64,000 nucleotides of DNA from Byssochlamys sp. IMV 00236 (lineage: Eukaryota; Ascomycota; Eurotiomycetes; Eurotiales; Thermoascaceae), in NCBI GenBank assembly GCA_001931875.2, contig MSJH02000642.1, positions 1 through 64,000 of the forward strand. Reading direction: 5' to 3'. Below the pieces are notes generated by a model. The model was not told the DNA's origin. It saw only the letters and a list, made by a program, of their open reading frames with translations, and made no database searches. A program made the position numbers and the translations under genes. How positions within the stretch are numbered: the first letter of the stretch is position 1; the number at the start of each line of letters is the position of its first letter. Below, piece after piece: positions 24,275-37,142 of the stretch.

Positions 24275-25348
24275 GACCTGACTGATGAAAATATAGAAAA
24301 AAAAAATATACAAAATAAGATGCTCCTCAGATATGGCGTATACAAAAAAACATAAATGCGCCATGGGTAAAATTTAGAGCTTGTGGACAAACGTATTAGT
24401 ATAGCGTGAATTAAGGAAGTTATAATATTTACAATTACCCTATTGAAACTGCAGAAGCGATAAAAGGTTCAGGCTTATAATGTGCTTCCTGCCAGCTGAG
24501 GCTGTAGATATATGCCAGAAGAGGCGTTTCCTCGCTTTCTTCTAGGAGTTCTCCTTTTTGGTCGACTGGCAGAAAGCCATCAATAGCCATTCTTGTAATA
24601 ATGACACCTAGCATTCTTGAGAACGTGATCGATGCGGTCATTGGCAGTGACATAACAATAGACACATTTATATACTTATCCATAATTGTCTCTACAGAAT
24701 AATAATAGCCTCTTCAATAACTGGGAGATGATTCGTCCATTCTGGATATATGTAGGGACTGTAAATACCTACCTAAGCCAACGCTGCTGATAAAACGCTG
24801 CAGAAGTAGCGGTAAGTTGCTCAGCATATATGCTACAGCGAGCTGGCATGATTGATTTATAATATATCTGTTGCTCCGTATCTATAGAGAGAGCTTCGCG
24901 ATTCCATATGCGAAAATAACCCAAGTGAGAAATGAAATGGCATTCGCGCGAATCTGCCCTAATTCATTAGAATAGGACGAAGAATCTCAGTGGCTGTGCA
25001 ATCTTACCTACCCATGAGATTCTCCCAGTGTCCGATCTTATTTCCCGTATGGTTTGTTCTTGGGTAATAGTCCCTCTAATCTCCCGTAGTTCAGCCGGAC
25101 CCAGTAGAAGTATCAATATTATACGGCTCTCGATAGTATCTGATGGAGAACTTTCGGGGTGCTCGGCACCGAGGTTGCCGAAAGAGCTATCTTAACCCTA
25201 TCCGCAGCAGGACCAGTATTTGATCTGTTTCATCAGGGACAATCCTGCTTGATGATAAAGTGTAATTCCCTAAGCAAACTATTCTGGGGAAGTTATTGTC
25301 TTTTTTTTTGTTTTCCCTGAGCGAGTAACCCGTTCCGATAATTCTGCC
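24275..25348. other. intergenic between MFS and Zn2Cys6 genes
   Basis: AT-rich, holding the MFS 3' end and the promoter of the regulator (T-run near 25300). A coding-like minus frame at 24435-24683 is listed separately. Confidence 0.4.
24435..24683 (-). other. possible short gene or fragment, unknown
   Basis: An 82-residue minus frame with protein-like composition (ELLEESEETPLLAYIYSLSW, then YKPEPFIASAVSIG before the stop). No family was recognised and no upstream exon was found. It lies tail-to-tail against the MFS gene. Confidence 0.22.
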
Positions 25349-27691
25349 ATGAGTCACGCGCGGAAGCGCTCTTCAGGCGACGATGAAAGGCCGACAACAT
25401 CTCAGCAAGTCCAGTTGCAATATTCAACCCGCAACAATCCATCATGTATCATTTGCCATAGGCGCAAAGTCCGCTGTGACCGGAAAGTTCCATGCACAAG
25501 GTGTTCACTGGCAGGTTGGACATGCGTTTATCCCAGTCCCGAACGGGATACAACTCGAAAACCTCCACCTTTACAGGATATTTCGGAGAGATTAGCAAGA
25601 CTGGAGACCCTTCTTCTAAACTTCTTGGACAAGTCTGTTTCTCATGATGACCCACGCCCACCGAGAGAAAAACGACAAAGAGTTACAGGACCAAATCTCG
25701 CGGCAAGCGTACGCCAGGAAAATTCCCGTCCGTGGGAGTTCTTGCTTGAGGATGGGCACCGGGTTCAATATGTCAGCAATTCCAATCTGCTGGAACCGTT
25801 GGAAGATGTATAATACAATAATATCTGACCCTGGATATATGGATCGATCGAATCTAACCGTTGCGCTAGGAAGCTCGTGTGAAGTCTCCAGCAGTACCTC
25901 TCTCTAACGCGGACGCATCATCTCCTAGAACTAATCTTAATCTGAATCTGGGGGTATCTACTCAAGTTCCAAGTATTTATGCAGACATCACGCAATTTTA
26001 CCCCGATGCTACACTCGCCTTGCGGTTATGGACAGTGTATGTCAACAACGTGGATCCTGTCCTTAAAATCCTCCATATACCCACCACGCAGTCGGCAATG
26101 GTGGCAACAATTGCAGATACAAAATCTGCGAGTCCCACCATGATAGCATTATCATTCGCGATATACTTTGCAGCAGTTACAACCTTGACAGATAAGGAAA
26201 TATCAGAGTTGTCTTCGAACGATCGACAGACCCTTCTTTACCAATACAAAACTGGCCTCAATCAGGCCGTTATCAAAGCAGACTACTTGAATAAACCGGA
26301 CTTGCAAACGTTGCAAGCACTCGTGATATACATTGTAAGCTGCACTAGACATCATTGTTTCCGTGCCGTTATTAAACGATCATATTCCTTGACAGACTTG
26401 CCTCCGCATCCATGATATCTCCCGCTCGGTATGGGTCCTTGTCGGTATAGTCATTCGCTTAGCGCAATCGATTGGGATCCATCGTGACGGGGCAGATCTG
26501 AAACTCACGCCATTTGAAGCGGAGCTTCGCATACGATTATGGTGGCATATTTGTCTACTTGACTCTCGCTCACCGGAAGATCATGGGTATGCACTTACGG
26601 TAGATATACTGAACCAGGACATTAGAGCTCCTCTCAATGTCGACGATAACCAATTATTCCCTTGCATGCAATCGCTCCCGGTTGAATCGACTTCTTGGAC
26701 AGAGAACACCTTTTCTCTAGTCAAGATCGAAGCAGTCAGGCTCCTGCGTCCCGTCCTCGAAACGGGAGAACAGAACGCCGATACCATTCTTGCCGACATC
26801 GAAGCGAAACGAAAACTAATGAGCAGTCACGGTAAATGGATCCATGAAAAATTCCTATCCAAGGCTATTCCATCAATCCCTCTGCATAAATCCGCATGCG
26901 TCCATTATGAAAGCGCATGGGCCAAGATGGAATTCATGCTGCAACTTCGTGAAGAAATGTATCTCTGGGGCCAGAAGAAACAGCCATCAGACTGGCGACG
27001 AGATCCCGTGAAATCAGCCTTCCACATAGCGTGCCGAACCCTCGAGGTCAGTTGTTCTCTGATCAGCGGGGACATGTCGGATCGTTTCATGTGGCTCTTC
27101 CACACGCACACCCAATGGTATGCGCTAGCATATGTCCTGCGCTGTCTCAATGTCTATGGACAATCTTCGGAGATGACCGGCGTCTGGGCTCTTGTCGACA
27201 AGTCTTTCAAGGCTATATCCACTTTCCGAAATCCTTCTAGCGACTTACCGGCTCCTGGCAGTAGTGAAGGAGGTAGCATTTGGCGTTGCGTGTTGTCTCT
27301 TCGACAGCAGGCATTACGTCTGAGGAACGATCACCAAGGAACGCTGAATGACGAGGAAACTGCCTCCTCTATGGGTTGTTCATCAAAGATGAACGGAGAA
27401 ATGGCCAACCACCACTTCGTACCCAAAAGCCAATCATCACAGGGTACTGAAGCTTCTGTGGAACCGCATATTCCTCAAAACTCTCGTCAAGCTGCTGCTT
27501 CAGTGAATCTAGATGCATCCGCCGAGATGATGAATCTTCCTTCTTCAAGAGCAGTGCTACCTTCAGAATCCGAGCTTGAAAAATACGATCCGGCCTCTTT
27601 GTTCACCTCCACACAGGCCCCGGAACTGTTTGCGTTACCTGAGTGGAATGACTTTATAAATGGGAATCTCGACTTTCTCAATACGTCATAG
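25349..27691 (+). CDS. Zn2Cys6 transcription factor with fungal_trans domain
   Basis: Three exons 25349-25807, 25870-26334 and 26396-27691, 739 residues. Introns of 62 and 61 nt have donors GTATAA and GTAAGC and acceptors GCTAG and GACAG. The binuclear zinc cluster C-x2-C-x6-C-x5-C-x2-C-x6-C is at about residues 33-57 (CIICHRRKVRCDRKVPCTRC), followed by a short linker and a coiled coil (ISERLARLETLLLNFLD). The middle homology region includes PDATLALRLWTVYVNNVDPV, ALVIYITCLRIHDIS and the diagnostic AQSIGIHRDG...ELRIRLWWHIC block. The C-terminal 200 residues are Ser/Gln-rich. It is a DNA-binding nuclear activator or repressor whose targets cannot be read from sequence. The preceding MFS transporter is a plausible target. 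Confidence 0.88.
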
Positions 27692-28549
27692 AGAGGATGC
27701 GAACAGCAATATACCAGAAATACAATGTAAATACAAACATCAAACCAATAATTAAATTACCAAGTTGGTCTTGTACTCCCCCTTAGGAGGAATGGTCTCT
27801 CTACTGGTGTCATCAAGAGTAGATATATGCTATCTTTATAAGGTTCTATTGATCTTTCCGCAGATAACTCAGTACATACTGCCATGAACATGCAAATTCC
27901 TTCAGCCCACTACCTCTCTACATGAGAAAGGATAAGCACAAAGCTAGCAAAAGTAGAAAAAATAGAGAAATACCTGAGTGAGTTTGTTTGTTTGTTTCCA
28001 TTCGAATTCAGGAATAATAAAGATACCACGAATAAAACACATGAGAGAATCAGAGCTAAGAAATACACCAAGACGAAATGAAGAAGTTGCCCCACGCATC
28101 GTGACTGACATGGGTGCAAATATCAGTTATACTCCGTATGTGGTCTTCGCTAAGAACCAGATTATGTCCATATGACCGTATGTCCATGCATGATATGCAT
28201 AATAAGCCAAGATGCAGAACGCGAGATTCAGAGCAAGAGGGAAAAGAAGTATAATGGTGAAACACAATGAAGAGATATCAGAGCCTGGAAAAACCGAACG
28301 GAGTTTCTCCTCTGTCGATAAGTAATTAATGGTAAGAGGGGTCACTGTGAATTCGACCTCGACGCAGGTCCAGCCGGAGTCGAGACCGACCGCTAGAGCA
28401 AACGGCTCGTAGGACATTGCTAATTGTGACCAGTATTTATAGAGTCGCACGTCGCCCAATCTTCTTTTTCTGGCCGTTATTCGGAAACACCATGAATGGA
28501 GGAGCTCATCAAGAACCTAAGTAACTGATAGATATCCTGAGCGGTTCCA
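27692..28549. other. intergenic with a weak membrane-type frame
   Basis: 3' flanks of two convergent genes. The only coding-like trace is the minus frame listed at 28127-28417. Confidence 0.4.
28127..28417 (-). other. possible small membrane protein, unknown
   Basis: From Met 28417 a minus frame runs 96 residues (MSYEPFALAVGLDSGWTCVE) and contains one long hydrophobic stretch (TIILLFPLALNLAFCILAYY). A TATAAATA motif lies only about 15-20 bases before the Met, too close for a normal promoter. No family was recognised. It may be an orphan or chance. Confidence 0.22.
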
Positions 28550-29017
28550 TCAGAAGATCCATCCCAGCACGATCCACGCGCCGACTCCAGCACCAGCGAC
28601 GATACCGGCCACCTTCATCACGGCGACCTTGTCACCCTGTCGCGCCATACGGGTCAAGCGGCTCGCGCTACCTCTGATATTTGTGGAAAAGGAGGAGAAG
28701 ACTTCGCTCTATTGGGACAAATAACTATTCGTTAGCAACGGATCACGCGACCATAGAGGAGCCTGTATTGCCGGGATAACACGAACAGTATTATCGATAG
28801 TCTGCTGGTCTCGAGCATTGTCATAGATATCTATCGTGACGGACTTGAGGGCAGAAGTTTTGGAAGCCAGGGAGTCGAGAAGGGCGTTGTTTTGCCTGTT
28901 TCACGTTGCACACAACAGTTAGACAAATGGACATACAAGAACACTCTGAGTATTAGAGAACTGGTTGTTGACTGATATTGAATTTCCATACCGTTCTCTC
29001 TCGTAGGCTTCGCTCAT
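28550..29017 (-). CDS. sft1: Sft1/Bet1-family v-SNARE
   Basis: Minus strand, three exons 29017-28992, 28895-28787 and 28708-28550, 97 residues, the same size as yeast Sft1. The short first exon MSEAYERE-R is joined to QNNALLDSLASKTSALKSVT, then IDIYDNARDQQTIDNT to SEVFSSFSTNIRGSASRLTR, the Qc-SNARE helix with its central Gln. The C-terminal anchor is MKVAGIVAGAGVGAWIVLGW. Sft1/Bet1 SNAREs work in ER-Golgi or intra-Golgi fusion. The sequence alone does not fully separate Sft1 from Bet1, but the short N-terminus and length favour Sft1. Introns are 96 and 78 nt, the second with donor GTTCGT and branch GCTAACG. No single frame shows more than half of this gene. Confidence 0.85.
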
Positions 29018-29944
29018 TTTGGCAGGCTGGTTGTGCTGGGTCCTTGGCCAGCAGGTCGATTATTCGATGATGTATGTATGTACCTCCTTTCGGCTTCTTA
29101 TCGCGCGGATATGTCCAGGAGATAGAACGCGGGAAACACACGGTTGAGAGCGAGTAAGATTGTCTATCGCAAATCAAATGAGTCGGGAAGGGAAGTCAGA
29201 GGTAACTTCTGAGACGGCGACGGCGAGATAAAGTACGGATTGCGATGTCACTGCCAACCCCAGAGCCGCTCCGCCTCCCACGGGCTGGACCACGCACGAC
29301 CCACGGTCACATGACGACTGGCGGCCCGTGAGATAGAGCCGGAAATGGAAATACCGTAGATAGGTGGATGAATTAATATAGATTTACTCTGAAAACCCCC
29401 AGATGAGAGAAAGTCAGATCGTCCGAATTTGCAGACCTCTTATTCAATACTTGGTTCGCAAACCAGTGCTCAACTAGAGCAACCGAGAGAGATTAAGTAC
29501 AAAACAGTATGGCAGTTAAACCGTAGCAGTCATCACGGAGTACAGGCGTTAGTTCGAGAAGGTGCAGGGCGCGAGATAAACCAAGAGATAGTGAGGCCAA
29601 AAGGAGACTATAGAAACGAAACCCCAGACGCTATGCCAAGGACACCAGGCGCGCGAGCAGAAAAAGCTAATCAGCAGAACAATACATCGTACCTAAGCAT
29701 GAGGCAGCTGGGCATAATAGTCAATGATGACAGGGAGCTGAAAAGACGTGGAAGGAGTGCACGGCATTTGCCACCGCGTTTTCCACGCACAGTATGTAAT
29801 GATATGTATCCATAGCCAGGGAAGAATCCCACCATCAGTGTACAAAGTCTATGCACGGCCAGGATCGATGAACACAAAGGGTATCCTCAAGTGCACCCAT
29901 AAGAAACCAACTGTAGCGAGCAAGGTGGGCAGTCGAGAGACTGG
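29018..29944. other. intergenic between Sft1 start and Zds end
   Basis: Promoter of the SNARE gene and 3' flank of zds. Plus-strand frames around 29429-29815 lack any family character. Confidence 0.4.
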
Positions 29945-32817
29945 CTACCACATATCATCATCATCATCCAGCTGTGGATCGTCCACAATGTCCGCATATT
30001 GCTGGTGATGTCCAGGGCCATATGTGGCTCCGCTGTCGTAACCATGTTTGGCGCCTCTCGACTGCTGTCGATAGGGGTCATGTCGGTCGTCATCGTCATA
30101 ATCATACATCTCAGACTCATCGTACGAGTTGTCCCCGTACTGTTGCTGCTGCGATCTCGTCAGAAAATCTATTTACCCCTGGAAACAAAACGCGGATTTC
30201 GTGAACTTACCTCCTGGTATCTCTGGTACTGGGAGTATTCTTCCGGCTGTTGCTGCTGCTGCTGTTGCTGTTGCTCCTGCTCCCTGCTCTTCTGCTGCCT
30301 CTGGGCGGGGGATGTCGGGAGCATCATCTGCGGGTGCATCTGCTGTACCTTTGCCAGGTAAGAATACATGAAGTTGCTGAGAAGTACCTGAGAGTATAGC
30401 TCCCGTCGTGGGTTCGCGAGTTTGATGTGTGCCATCCTATATATCGCACGCTCTTCGAGAATCGAGAACCGGGACCAGTTGTAATCAATATCGGGACGAA
30501 GCTCTCGCACAGGAGGATCCGGTGAGATGTGGCGCGATGCACTCTTCTTGTGGGTGCTGTCACCGCTGTTTTTCTTTTTGCCTCCTCCGAATATGGAAGA
30601 GAAAAGACCCGACTCTTTCTCCTTCTTAGAATCCCCGGACGTTTTCCGGATACTCTCTTTCCTACGTTCTTCCTCCAATCTCGGATCGGGACGTTCCAAG
30701 ACAAGACTTTCCCTCCGTTGCGTTGCTTCAACAGGAGTCTCGGGAATCTCAACAAGCACGGGCTCCTGAGGTTTCTCCGAGACGGGCGACAGCTTCGTTT
30801 TCGACTTCTTCGAATCACTGTCCTTTTCCTTCTTCTTGTCCTTGTCCTTCTCTTTGTCTTCGTGTCCGAGTAACCAATGCCAGCTTGACTTGCGGTTGCC
30901 CTCTGAATCCTTTTTATCCTTAGACTTCTTGCCTTCTGGCTTTTCGGGCTTCTTCTCTTCGGGCATCGTCGGAATGAATGACAAAGTGTCCGTTCGGGTA
31001 CTGTTTCCGGGCAAAGACGCCGGGTTCGCAACTAAATCATTCATCGTCTGTGTGTTATCCTTTGTTGACGCAGGTTGTCTCGTAAGAGGCGGTCGCTTGT
31101 GCCTTGAGCCAGGTTGTTCATGAATAGGGGGCACCTGGGCCATCACGCCTGGCTTGTTACCTCGAGAAGTCGAACGTGCCGGTATCTCTGCAGGGGGTAT
31201 ACTAGAACCCGCTGTCCTGTTCTCCTCCTGGAGGGGCGGTTCTACGCCGTGGGGCGTTTTTCGGGATGATGGAGGGACATCCAACGTGGAGCGACCGTTC
31301 GAACTGATACGCGACTGCCATTGCCGTGTTTCTGATGTCTCCGTCTTATCGCCAGCGTCTTTCTGTCCAGGCAGGGCACCAGGTGCGGCATTCCGTGCAG
31401 TCTCTTCCTCGTCCAGATTCCTACCATTCAGTCGTGGTCCTGGATCTGTAAGCACCCGATTTATTCCTGGGGTTGGAGGAGAATCATTCGAGGTTCTTCC
31501 AGTTGGCAGCGTTCCGTCGGTATTTTCTGTGGCCTTGCCTAGCCGCTTCGAATAAGGAGGTCGCTCTCCCTTTTTCAAACTGCCCTTCCTATACTGTGTC
31601 CGGGTGGACCTTCTCAGACTTGACCCAGGAGGCGCGGGAGGTAAAATGGGCCGGTCTTCGGTTGCGGATATGTCCAATGTCTGGACACCCCGCAGAAGCG
31701 ACGCCGCACCCTTGTTCACATTATTTGAATCGTCCACCAGGACCTCCAGATCATGGAGGTTAGGATTCAAAGATTCCTGCTTGCCCTGCTCTGACTGAGA
31801 CCGTTTGCGCTCCAAGCGTTCCGCTCCATCCGTGTAGCCGCTGGAATTGTCTATTTGCCTCGAAAGCATTGAACGTTTCCGCCGTAGACCGCCGCCGTTT
31901 GATACTTGCCTCTCAACACTCAACCCCCCAGAGGAAAACTCTCCTGATCTCCGCTTAATCTGCTCTGTCTTGCTCTCAAGAAACGATTTGAACTCCTTCG
32001 GAGCCAGCTCGGGATGTAACCGCGCAGGTACCCAGAACAATCGCGATGCGTCATCTTCATCCGCCGAGGGCGCTGACGGTACGACTAGATTCGAGCCAAA
32101 AGAGGGGAGATCAGGGTCACCGGTAGCCGTTACATCCATAGACATACGTCTAATGGCCGCTAGATTGCTAAGCTCCTGGGCCACAGCCGCAGGATCGGAT
32201 TCATAGTCGACATCATTGAGAGGAAAGGATGTTGTGGCTGTTTCGGACGGCGTGCGATTTGTTCGCGGAGAGGACGGGCCATCCCCACGATCGGGCGAGC
32301 TGGAGCCATTTGCTGATACTCGCGACTGACCATTGGTCCTCTGTTGGTGCTGTTGTTCGTATGAATTTGGTGAAAGCGAGTCTGATCCTCTTGAGCTTGG
32401 CGAGGCTGTAGATATGGTTTCACTCAGCGGCGATGATATATAGCTTAGGCGTCTGGAGTCCCTCTTATTATCGTAGTCATCGTCATACATATAGCCAATC
32501 GCTTCCGTAACATGGTGACTCTCATCGCTTATCGACAAGTGTGGGACATGTCTCCTCGTCGCGTATCCTCCGCCAGCCTCTTCCGGGCTCGTTGAGGCCT
32601 AAAATGAACGGTTGAAGTCAGTAAGAAATCGCAGATAGCAGCGTCAATCTAAAGTCGGGTCCCGCAGGCGGGTTGCAGCCTCCATCTCGCGACACGATCT
32701 CTGCCGGGACTGGGCCGGAGAAAAAGCAATCCAGATCCCTCCATACTGCTGGATCCAACCGGACTAGGCACAGATCACAAAAAATAATATCGACCAGGAA
32801 AATGAACACACCTGCAT
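29945..32817 (-). CDS. Zds1/Zds2-family PP2A-Cdc55 regulator
   Basis: Minus strand. The main exon 32598-30211 and last exon 30148-29945 are well supported. A 6-nt first coding exon ATGCAG (32817-32812) followed by donor GTGTGT is my best start. Total 865 residues. The N-terminal conserved part has RRHVPHLSISDE and, at about residue 187, the Zds signature LFWVPARLHPELAPKEFKSF. The Zds_C domain is about 705-755 (SILEERAIYRMAHIKLANPR, then VLLSNFMYSYLAK). Most of the rest is disordered and charged, with a poly-Gln run encoded at 30241-30275. The last intron (62 nt, donor GTAAGT) is drawn to acceptor CGCAG because an earlier TAG acceptor would put a stop in frame. Yeast Zds proteins hold Cdc55-PP2A in the cytoplasm and act in mitotic exit and polarity. 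Confidence 0.85.
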
Positions 32818-35704
32818 GTGAAAAGGCTCGATATTGTCCGAGCAGACGACAAAGGTTCCCTAGGAACAGGCCGGGGGATAATCGCTACGGGGTTGCTGCA
32901 CCGCCTGCGCCGGAAGACAGCCAGGAAGAAAGGTCATCGAAGCGAGGCACAAGAGCAGAAGGGCGTGCACATTCGAAAGAGTCAACAAGGCGACAGACAG
33001 GGGGGGTACCAGTGAAGACTAGATACGGTACATCCAGATGAAACAATATGAACTCCGGGCAGGGAGGACGAGAGAGTAGTTAGTAGTAGTGTAGGTCTGA
33101 GGGTGGCAGAATGAAGTGGAGTTGCGGTTGGAGATGCGCAGGTGAATTTGAGCGGCGCGGGTGCAAGAGCAGCTGGTGCTGCACAACCTGTACAAAGTAA
33201 CGTTAGAGCAAGTTCAATGTACAACTTGCCGTCAGTGACAGCAAAATAATTCTTCAACAAGCTGCTCTGCTCTGCTATGCTATTCCGATCGCACTGCTTC
33301 TTCATCTACAAAGGTCCTCCCCCGTGCTGGACAACCAAGATCTCTCCATCCCCCGCTCGGAAGCCTCCGGTGAGCTTCCAGCCTTGCATGGAAAAAATCC
33401 ACCATGCTTCGGCGTCTCTGGTTCCCCGGAAAGCAAAGGGAAGGCCTTGATCAGACTTGCATACGCTGGAAAACGCGCATAGCCGGTGAGATTCAACGCG
33501 CCAGATCCCCATCCCCGAGAGTCTACTCTCTACCTATTCTCAGATAATCCTACCCCTGCCATACATACCGTCAAAATCGACACCATCTCACCCACGGGAA
33601 CAGGGCAGACTACTACTACTCTGCGCTTGCAATTGGGCCTGATTTCCGTATGGGAGCGGACAAGGAGAAAGTTGCACGTGGCGTACCTCTCCCAACCGTC
33701 CCAAGGAATGTGAGTGCTAACCGTCAAGCCTCCGCATTCTTAACTAGAGTCTTGATGACCTACGCTGACCTTTTTTTTCGACACAACTGGCGCATAAGAG
33801 AAGGGGGGAGGGAAAAGCCACACTCTAAATCGGGCAGACAATTGGAAGGGCCTGTTCCTTTTTTGGCTCTCATCAGCAGCCCAAAGTCAGGCGCTGTCGT
33901 AGTAGTTGTTCCCCTTTTACCAACAGACCCCAGATTGTGGTCTACCAATCGACATACCACAGAGGGCGCTTACTAGACCCCTACCCGGTTGAAGACCAAT
34001 CCGCCTGACCCTTTCCTTTTATCAGGGGCCTGGAAAGGACAGCAAAAGCTAGCTGGTAGGAATGGACTGCGTTTTCTATGAATCATACAAGAGTCATGGT
34101 GGATACAGCCATGACATACATATCGACAAGACAAAATACCAGATTGTAGCAGCAACAAGAAGAGCACACGGCATACACAGTCTCTCTGGTTGTGCCAGGG
34201 AAGTAATCCACATTATCTAATCTCGCGCAAGGACAACAAAAAGGGCAAAAAAGAAACAGAAACAGAAAAAGGCGCGTAATCGTCGCGCGCAGCGTCCATA
34301 TTCTCGGCTCCTATGATCTAGTAAACAAACACTAACAGAATTATGTCTTTTTCCAGACTAGTTATATTGAAGAAATACTGTTTAATTCAGCATGTCTACC
34401 ATCCTCAATGCATATTTTCATTCTTTTTTTTTTTTTTTTTTTTTTTNNNNNNNNNNNNNNNNNNNNTTGCACTGGAGGTCACTGCCATTTGACCCGTTGA
34501 CGGGTTCTTGGTTATTTGTATTATGCCTATCTGCTAGTTTCTATCTTTGGCGTCGCCAAGACGCTGATGGGGAATACAGGTCCAAGGGGCCCAGACCATC
34601 GAAACTTCCATGCTATTCCAATAATAAAACCCCCATACTGTTAAACTGCTATATTTCTAGCGATCCATATCACTACTCACTATGCATGAACTAATCTCTG
34701 AAAAGCAAGGACCGAGATTTGACCGCCTTTCCCCTTATTTCGCAGTTGAGCAGTCGACATGAGACTGTAGCGCTCCTCGCCACAACAATAGTCGCAGCTC
34801 TATAATCGTTAGTAGAATAATACAGGAGCCAAGCAGTCTCTTGGCGAGATTGTCTTGGTGCCATTTCGATTGAAAATGGCGTTTCGAGAAAGTAGAAAAG
34901 CTAAAAGGAGAGCTGCTGAAACGCTGGCGGTGTCACGACGTTTGATTCGATAGTCCCCAGTTTCATAAGCTTATCTAAAATTAAGCGATGTTATCGGATA
35001 GATCTTGCATTCCGCTTCATCGTTTCATCGGGGTGAAAAGGACATTTCAGACACAATTGAGACTTTTCTAGCCCACAAGAGAGTAAAGCAGCGTCCTTTA
35101 CGGATCAGGTCTTTGACGACGTAGCCTTTTCTGCTGTCTGTCCAAGTTATCAGACAACTACCGACTTAGAAAAAAAAATCATTTCTGCAAGTGAACCTTG
35201 AGGATTGTCAAAGCAACATTCCAATATCCAACTATCCAAAAATTGAGTTTCAATCGACCAAACGTACTGGCAGAGAAATTTGCATCCAACCAATTCCCGG
35301 AATATTCACAAAATAGGCAAGGCACAGGAAAAAACAAAAAACCCTAGATCTTTGAAGACGAACCATGCAGGCACATACAACAACAGTGTAGAATAGGTGC
35401 AAATCAAGTCAACCGAGTAAATCCAAGCCAAGTTGCGAACTCCAGCGCTCGAATATAGCAGCAGAAGATGCGACGGAACTGGATCGAACGTGGATGCAAC
35501 AGTGACAGCAGAGAGAGCAAGTACCCGCTCTGCGCTATATGTGGGAAGATTTTTCTTAATTCAGCGTGGAAGAAAGAGCTTCACAAGGATATAGAAACCA
35601 CTGTTCCTTGGCCCTTGGTCTTCACATCGTTTTCGGTATAGAGTTCGTTTCAAATCTGTCGCAATGGTATCATTCAATGTGTAAAAAAGAAAAATTGGAT
35701 GCAT
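32818..35704. other. intergenic containing an assembly gap
   Basis: Promoter of zds at the left and 3' flank of the Ysc84 gene at the right. Short frames on both strands have no family character. Sequence on either side of the N gap at 34447-34466 reads as non-coding. Confidence 0.45.
34447..34466. other. assembly gap (20 N) after a T homopolymer
   Basis: Twenty N bases directly follow a long T run (about 34425-34446). This is probably a homopolymer break; the true length is unknown. Confidence 0.95.
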
Positions 35705-37142
35705 TCACGGAGCATCGATGTAGTTGCTGTTCTCAAAAGTCAGTGATGGATATTCGATATCCTTAAGAACAAGAACCACTTACGCAGGGAAGATTCCGAC
35801 TCTGTCTCCTATCCGTCCGGTCCACCAATCCTCTTTCTTGTCTGTGCGCTTCAGAATGGTGATAATCTCACCTTTCTTGAATCCCAAGTCACCATCCTGA
35901 TCTGGCTCAAATGTGTAGAGTGCAACGGCCTGGTCCTTGCGCAGAGCAGACACGTCGCCAGTCCTCTGTCCGAAGACAGGTTTGGGAGCTGTTGGCCGAC
36001 TCGGTCTGCGGTCCGAATAGACATAATCCTCCTCATACGGGGTTGTGTTGCTTCTGGCGCGGTGTCCCATGCTGTCAAAGGTCTCCTGCGGGTTCGCACG
36101 GGTCGTGTAGGAACGGTTGATACCACCCACGGCTGGACGGTCATAGATATCGTCGGCCCAAGTATTTGCGCGACGAGGACGGTCGCGGTACTCGTAGTCA
36201 TTCTCGTACGGCGAGCTGGTGCCTGTGCGATCCCGTCTAACACCTTCACCAAACGCTTCGCCGCGTCGACCTTCCCAAACCACGTCATCATGGCTGTCAT
36301 CATAGATTGGGATGTCGTTGTACATAGAATCACCGTACACCTGGTGCCTGCCAGAGAATGCTCGAGAATTGAGGACACGCAAGAGGGGTTCAGCGGCTGG
36401 CGGTGGCCGAATGGTCCCTGAAAGCAGCTGTCGCGCGGTGACCTTGCTGTTGTATAGTTTTTCGTTGGCATCCTTGCGTTCTACCAGCATACTTCCCTCC
36501 AGACTGACACCAGCGAACAGACCCTTGGTCTTGGAGTACGAGAAGACAGCGGCAACACCTCTCGTGCTCGCCGCACCGGCTGCCTCAGCATTTCGTCCGA
36601 TAGGACCGGCCGCAAGAGAGACATTTCCACCAAGCGTCAGAGTTCCGACCTGGGAGAACGTCCGGACGGCAGCCGCATCGTTCAGGATGAAGACGAAATC
36701 TGTCAGCTCAAACCCGATCTGTCCTCCAAATCCAGCACCAGCAGTCGCAATCGCAGAAGGTGCCGACCATGAGCCATCTGCCAGACGCGCAACGACAACG
36801 CCGGAGCCGAATCGAGCGGAGCCCAGGAACCCCGCCTTCAGAACCGTGAGGATCGCAAGTCCCTGTATGAGAACGATGTCAGAACCAGCAACCGGGAGCT
36901 GAAAAGTCCGCTTCTTCGCTCACCTTTGCTCCCGCGAGAATCTCCGGGGGAATAATCTTATCAGGACCAAATGCCTGTCGTGGGTCTACGAAGGAAGCAA
37001 GGATCTTACCAGCCTTGCGACATTCGCCTGCGAAATGCACGGTTAGCTCAGTGCTCCGGGAATTGCGGGGAAGCGGGAGGGTCTCAGATGGGCACGTACT
37101 CCTCATAGAAGAGGGCAATGGATTATGAATTCCGAGAGGCAT
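35705..37142 (-). CDS. ysc84: Ysc84/SH3YL1-family actin-binding protein (SYLF plus SH3)
   Basis: Minus strand, four exons 37142-37100, 37027-36924, 36862-35784 and 35726-35705, 415 residues. The SYLF (Ysc84-type) domain fills about residues 1-215: PLGIHNPLPSSMRSECRKAG, RQAFGPDKIIPPEILAGAKG, GSGVVVARLADGSWSAPSA and GAGFGGQIGFELTDFVFIL. The middle is an Arg/Tyr/Asp-rich linker. The SH3 domain is about 358-415, with AVALYTFEPDQDGDLGFKKG, the conserved WWTGRIGDRVGIFPANYI and the end IDAP encoded by the 22-nt last exon. Yeast Ysc84 binds Las17 and actin, and SYLF binds phosphoinositides, at endocytic patches. The gene is divergent from gem1 with 792 bases between starts. Confidence 0.92.

Noticed and set aside
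30324..31031. 235-codon Arg/Ser-rich frame inside zds
   Set aside because: Frame shadow of the Lys/Glu-rich Zds middle region.
35851..36471. 206-codon frame inside ysc84
   Set aside because: Shadow of the Ysc84 linker in another frame.
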